DNA of 64,000 nt from Bryum argenteum. Lineage: Eukaryota; Streptophyta; Bryopsida; Bryales; Bryaceae. The notes under the pieces were generated by a model. That model did no database searches. It was not told the origin of the DNA and saw only the letters and a list, made by a program, of their open reading frames with translations. The stretch lies in NCBI GenBank assembly GCA_037043015.1, contig CM073322.1:8567601-8631600 (forward strand), in the 5' to 3' direction. This document shows positions 58,891 to 64,000 of this stretch, piece by piece. Every line of letters begins with the position of its first letter. Within the stretch, counting starts at the first letter, position 1. The position numbers were made by a program, and so were the translations under genes.

Positions 58891-59710
58891 AGCCATTAAA
58901 CTAGTAACCAAATATTTTTAATATGTAAGTTGTGATTTGTTTGTTGGTTTTCTACAAATTGATATAAATGTAGGTTATTGATCCAGTTGGTCCTCACATT
59001 GTTGACATTACAGTAATATATTTGGTAAAAATATAGCTGTGTTGTAACGGTGGTTTGAGGGGGAACGAGTTACATGGGATACGTGCATAATGCTCTCACC
59101 TTGGAAAGGACGGCCATGCAATTGTGGTTCTTTTCTTTATGAATTTTGATGCAAGTGTGACGGTTTGATTCCCAAGAGTTGAATGATGATTCCAAAGAGA
59201 AACGGAACGGTAGGTTGGTGAAGATACTAGTACAACACCATGAGTGATGCGAATCCCCCAATAAACTGAGCCCCCCCCCCCCTCCTCCCTCCTATTATTC
59301 CCATTCCCAATCCCTCCTTTTTGATTTGATTGATTGATTGAACCTGGCAATGCATCCATCCACAACTGAACCGCCACACTCTCATTCTTTAGTGTACTGA
59401 AAAATTGATCAATATTTGGTTATCTACTCGAAAAAGTAAAAAATAATAAAAAATCTTTGTTCATGTTTGGGTCAGAGGGGAAAAAGATTCCTCATCAGAA
59501 TGTGGGAATAATTTGAGGAGGAAAAAAAATGCTTAGTTTGCTTTGCATGATGGAATCTTTTGTTGTTGTTGTTGTGTGTTGCGTAATGCTGTGAATCTCT
59601 GTGTGTGTCGCTCCAATTAAGAGACGCGGCTTGTTGCCCACCAATTAACCAAGGACCGTAATCAAGACTCCATTACAAATATCTAGTCAGGGGAAAGCTT
59701 GGGCCCTCAC
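58891..59710. other. Intergenic sequence, nothing recognised
   Basis: Contains a run of 13-14 C at about 59269-59282 and a (TTG)n tract near 59560. No gene seen. Confidence 0.4.
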
Positions 59711-59712
59711 TA

Positions 59713-59928
59713 CACTAAATTTGATAATTAGTGTTCGATATACTAATTTACATAAACATGTTATAAGTTTTTACTGTTGTTCAATAATTTTACCCACTAT
59801 ATTGGCCAAGATGGGGTCCTTATATAGTATCAGAATCAATGCTCTTGGTAAAATTTTTTAACTGAAAGTAAAAACTTATAGCATTTTCAAATCTTATAAT
59901 AATCTAACACTAATTATCAAATTTAGTG
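59713..59928. mobile_element. Short MITE with CACTAAAT ends
   Basis: Left end CACTAAATTTGATAATTAG and its exact inverted copy at the right, flanked by TA (59711-59712, 59929-59930). The centre matches 4361-4551, but the subterminal arm sequence is different while still self-complementary. Confidence 0.65.
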
Positions 59929-59986
59929 TAGTAGAAAAGTGCCCATTATCTACCTTACTAAATTCGCTCATTCCACTGAATCCTAA

Positions 59987-60370
59987 GAGCATCTCCAACA
60001 GAGACTCTACGAAACGACTCTAGCAAAGGCTTTGGGCGAGCTTGGGGATGTGCCAGAGGGCAGAAAAGTCGGTCCAGTGGCACCACACCCAACGATGGCT
60101 CTCGCGGCACCAGTGCGCGTCGACGTAAGAGGTGCAGCCTGCGACGAAGCTCTCCCACTTTCCGCCATCCTTTCCAAAAAGCTGCAAAACCCAAGAAGAT
60201 TCGCTTTGACCAGCTCTCAAGTGCGGTGTAGAGCTTTGTATATCATGAGATTTGGCCGAGCCCGACTTCCATGCTACCGTTGCACAGTGAACGATGCGAT
60301 TCCACTTTCAGAGGTTGGCAGCAGGTGGCCGTTTTTTTTGGCCTCCCAGAGTCTTCGTTGGAGACACTTC
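59987..60370. mobile_element. Diverged PIF/Harbinger-like MITE
   Basis: Starts GAGCATCTCCAACAGAGAC after TAA (59984-59986). The right end GTCTTCGTTGGAGACACTTC is an imperfect inverted copy. The interior is GC-rich; open frames on both strands are not supported as genes. Confidence 0.6.
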
Positions 60371-61758
60371 AATATAATGAGTGACTCCAGTAGAAACTGC
60401 ACACTTTTCAAGCACTCTTTGTTGATGAAAAATGAGATGGTGATTGAGATTGAATCTCAATGACCAACTGGTGGAAAGTGATAGTCCCTATGGTTTTCAA
60501 AGTCATACTCGCTCTTTTTCAGCTAAGTTTGACTCTTAGGTAGTCTCTACTGCATCTCTTGAAGTAGTTTTGAGCAACCTAGGAGAAAAGCTCCGTAGAA
60601 GAGAGAGAGAGAAACACTATGTTCCAGTTAACCAACTCTACAATTCCGTGGAGTGAGACAAATGACAAAAGTTGATCAATAGGATAAAACACGGAGGAAG
60701 GTGAGCTACGATCAACATCAATGGTTTCTAAAAAAGGAACAAAAACCTAGCATCAACTTCACCCTTTATACTACGGACTAAGACTACCAACCACATTCAA
60801 TCCTAGTCACAAACTTCAAGTAGGGCAAGATATGCTCAAAACTAGACAAGAGTACTTGTATTTCATTCCTTTATTTTTTTTCCCAGCAATCTTTGACTTT
60901 GACTAAAAGGATATTTGCTACTTTATCTTGAACCCAACAACAAAGACATGTGGCAATTTAGATGGTACAATGAGTCCAAAAGTGTACACGTCAGGATGAC
61001 AGAACGGCAAAAAGTGAGTATGAACGGCTGCGATCTGCGCTTGATGGGTTGATCGAACGGCTGAGAATGAAGCAAATGTATAGGAACATGGCTATCGGAA
61101 GAATAAAGCATGAGCATGAGTGGGGGCAAAGGACACTCGACAAAGTCGTCAGAAGTGCAGAATTGCATGTTGAATTACACAACTCTACTTTTTTATCACA
61201 ATCAGCCATTGATTAGCTCTACAATTAGACCTTTGTATTTTCTTTTGTTTTGGCTTGGAAATAATTAATTATGTGTTTGATCATTTTAGGAAAATGTCTT
61301 ACGTCTAAGGTAGAGGCACCTATAACCGACCACTTAAGGATTTTAGCACATGATATTAAGGTATATATATATTTTTTTTAGAATTTTCCATGTGTGCAAA
61401 CATAAGGTTCTTGTTGAGTGCAAAAATTTTCGTGATTTTATTTGCATTATTCAAATAGTTATAATTGTTTAAAGTGAAAAGTTGCTTGGAACCTAAAGCC
61501 GATCACATGCTCAAATATACAAATGAGGTACATCTGTTCTTTCAAAATCTAGGAATTGAGCTTGATCGGTTATTGGTCGCCCGTCGGGAATGGGTCTGTC
61601 TACCTTAAAATGGAGCAGGTCCCACAATGGAGCTTTGGTAATCTTCACTTACAGGAACATAATTGCTTCTCCATGCAACAGTACCATTTGTTCACTGAAA
61701 TCATCATAGCATATTACTTTAGGGCACCATTTTAGGAACACCAATATTATTTGGTGGT
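60371..61758. other. Intergenic sequence, nothing recognised
   Basis: No gene seen. 61620-61745 resembles 380-480 near the start of the window. Confidence 0.4.
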
Positions 61759-61762
61759 TTAA

Positions 61763-62123
61763 CCCTTAAAGGCGTCTGTCAGCCCCTCATGCTGTTTTCC
61801 AACAGAATCTTGTGTGTAGCTCTTTCGATTCTAAAATTTTCACTTATTTTTTTATATCATTATGGTCACCTTTTTGTGATGCATCTACAAAGTGAAATCC
61901 TACAATTCAAATCGCAATTTGTATGAGTGATTTGTGCTTTGAAAGGATTGTGGTAAGTAGGTCGAGATTGTACAAAACCTTGTAGGAGGTTGCAAACTCG
62001 TCATTGATTGGTTCATTCGTGGTGCCTAAGTTCAAAAAGTGCACTATTCATGTTGCCCAAGTCCAAAAGATGCTGAGATCCAATTTTGGGCTGCCCATTG
62101 AGGAGTGGAAGGACCTTTGAGGG
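61763..62123. mobile_element. TTAA-type MITE, 361 bp
   Basis: Starts CCCTTAAAGGCG after TTAA (61759-61762) and ends TTTGAGGG before TAAA. It is an inverted paralogue of the split element at 5070-6347 and has exactly the same length. Shared blocks include TTTTGGGCTGCCC and AGGATTGTGGTA. Confidence 0.7.
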
Positions 62124-62148
62124 TAAATGAACTTGATATGGATTTTAA

Positions 62149-63410
62149 CCCCTAACTTTCCTTGAAGCCCGAAATGGGTTTTTGCAATTCCGGGCAGCCT
62201 AGTTGAAGGGGTTAGAAGTAATATTTTTGACTAAGAATTTTATTGGGTCCTCCTTATACTGCAAAGTGTATGTGGTAAAATTTGCAAAGTCAAATTCCAA
62301 TTTTTGAGTCTTCTAGGACGATTCTTGGGTTGCGAGCCGAGATGGGGCAGCTCAGAAAAGTAACTTTTTTGATTATTTTTTTTTGAAACATGATCATTAC
62401 TAAATCACTACTCAAATTTCAAAGTGACTCAAGTCAAAAAGTATACCAATTTTACAAGGGCAGCCTCCAAAATAATTTAAAACCAATCTTCGCAATACCC
62501 AAAAAAACTTGGGAGACAAACTTTGGATGTTATGATCTCTCAAATGGTAAACATCCAGGCACCACAAGCCTTGGCTTGGTGGTTAGGGCTTAGGCCCCCA
62601 ATGAGGAGGTCGTGGGTTCTATTCCCCATGCCGGCATGGTGCTCACCACTATAGTCCACCCAACTATTGTGGGGGGTCCTTGGACCTTGTTGTATGGGTA
62701 CCTCAAAGCCCTTTGGGGGGATACTATGTCAAGTATCTTCAAGGCATTAGTAACTAGGCTAGAAACTAGCGTAGTTATAGTGTCCACCCTCGAGAGGGGG
62801 AAGTAGTATTGTTCCAATTTCCCCTTGTCCGGTGGCCATCGGGATATTAGCATTACGAACGGACACTTCATTCACGCCGGCCCCTTGCAAAGGGACCGGA
62901 GTTTCTATCTATCTATCTATCTGGTAAACATCCAACGGTCAATTTTTTGAAGAGTAATCATGCATATTCTTAGGTACAAGATCTTACGGTTGGAAGTTTC
63001 AAAAAAAGAAAATAAATTGGTTTACACCCCCACAAGTGCTTAGAGGTAGAGTTTTTTTGGGTATTGCGACGATTGGTTTTAAATTATTTTGGAGGCTGCC
63101 CTTGTAAAATTGGTATACTTTTTGACTTGAGTCACTTTGAAATTTGAGTAGTGATTTAGTAATGATCATGTTTCAAAAAAAAAATTTCAAAAAAGTTACT
63201 TTTTTGAGCTGCCCCATCTCGGCTCGCAACCCAAGGATTGTCCTAGAAGACTCAAAAATTGGAATTTGACTTTGCAAATTTTACCACATACACTTTGCAG
63301 TATAAGGAGGGCCCGATAAAATTCTTAGGCAAAAATATTACTTTTAACCCCTTCATCTAGGCTGCCCAGAATTGCAAAAGCCCATTTCGGGCCTCAAGGA
63401 AAGTTAGGGG
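62149..63410. mobile_element. Long foldback TTAA-type element, split by a SINE
   Basis: Ends CCCCTAACTTTCCTTGA.. and its inverted copy, flanked by TTAA (62145-62148, 63411-63414). The arms (about 62149-62520 and 63040-63410) pair over about 370 bp with few differences. Without the SINE and its duplicated target the element is about 885 bp. The centre is collinear with 53451-54014. Transcription through it would give a long hairpin RNA. Confidence 0.85.
62558..62922 (+). mobile_element. Full-length tRNA-type SINE, 365 bp
   Basis: The head contains an A-box-like TGGCTTGGTGG and a B-box-like GGTTCTATTCC, followed by a body and a (TATC)n tail. A 12-bp duplication GGTAAACATCCA flanks it (62546-62557, 62923-62934). 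It is inserted in the loop of the foldback element. Related copies: 7563-7970, 3237-3395, 54925-55217 and shorter fragments. Confidence 0.9.
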
Positions 63411-63414
63411 TTAA

Positions 63415-64000
63415 TCAACAAATTTTGTTGAAAATGGGCCCCTGATGAAAAAGTTACATCTCTTCAATATTCACCCATTTCATCCAAAATGTTGAATTTG
63501 GACATTGGAGACGCGTAGGCGTTATTTGAGAGGAAAATATGATGTAAAGACGAAAAAAATATACACCTAGACTTGTTTTCAATTTCTTGTGGACAATAAG
63601 TAGTTGTAACTTTCTAATATTGTTCATATACTAGCCCTCAAACACCCATTCTATCTTGCAAGATATCTACTCTTTGAAAAATTTGAGATGATATTCAAGT
63701 AGAAAGCTTCAAGATCTTATATTTTGTCTTCTTGATATATTAAGGCTAACTTTAGACGAGGATGGGACCAAATCTATAGTAAAATCCTCTCACGTAATTG
63801 GTCTATCTCTTAAAATTGGCCCCAAGGACTTTACATGGAGGTCAAAGCCAACTTTTCAAAAATTATATCATCATGGGTGTGGACAAGTCATGACACATCC
63901 CACCACGCAAAAATTTGGGAGTTACAAGAATGGAAGGCAATTCATGGCCTTGGGGTGGCTTGTTGTTTTCATTACAAATTTGATATTTTCACTGTGAACA
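63415..64000. other. Intergenic sequence to window end
   Basis: No gene or element recognised. Confidence 0.4.

Noticed and set aside
60032-60463. 143-codon frame as a gene
   Set aside because: It lies mostly inside a GC-rich diverged MITE, with frames open on both strands and no recognisable domain.

Overview
This is nuclear DNA from a land plant. The support is spliced genes with GT-AG introns (a five-exon NIP-type aquaporin, a seven-exon MYB-CC transcription factor, four-exon CYP71-clan P450s), AT-rich intergenic DNA, TATA-type promoters, and many MITEs and tRNA-type SINEs. Nothing seen fixes the species. The amount of old repeat DNA and the divergent NIP would suit a seed-free plant, but that is a weak inference.

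Layout. 1-15.7 kb is gene-poor: Harbinger-type MITEs, a SINE family, a tRNA-Leu-like relic, a MULE-like MITE in a 112-bp tandem repeat, and elements that use TTAA target sites. 15.7-17.6 kb (minus) is a complete NIP aquaporin with an unusual predicted selectivity filter. 19.2-44.7 kb is a degenerating tandem array of one P450 gene: six remnants (19.2, 29.4, 33.5, 35.9, 38.0, 42.4 kb), with two blocks (about 25.8-35.9 and 37.6-44.7 kb) that are copies of each other. The two best copies each carry inactivating lesions, at different places. Inside the array are a 2.8-kb Tc1/mariner-type element with ~570-bp inverted repeats inserted in a P450 intron, a single-exon gene for a protein with two copies of a Cys-rich zinc-ribbon-like domain (24.9-25.4 kb, minus), and MITEs. 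47.6-51.1 kb (minus) is a complete MYB-CC (PHR1/PHL-type) gene with a leader region reaching to about 52.8 kb. 53.4-64 kb is again gene-poor: more TTAA elements, SINEs, a 28-bp minisatellite and a long foldback element split by a SINE.

The genes do not form a pathway. The NIP would move small neutral solutes across a membrane, the MYB-CC protein is a DNA-binding regulator of the phosphate-starvation family, and the P450 array is a birth-and-death cluster of an unassigned monooxygenase.

The most notable signal is a set of TTAA-flanked elements whose ends read CCC(T/C)TAA...TTARGGG. Two of them are inserted into other elements of the same kind at internal TTAA sites, with TTAA duplicated. That behaviour points to piggyBac-type (less likely Kolobok-type) transposition. 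The second is the Tc1-like element, whose inverted repeats are built from three diverged tandem modules and are almost identical to each other although the transposase is dead.
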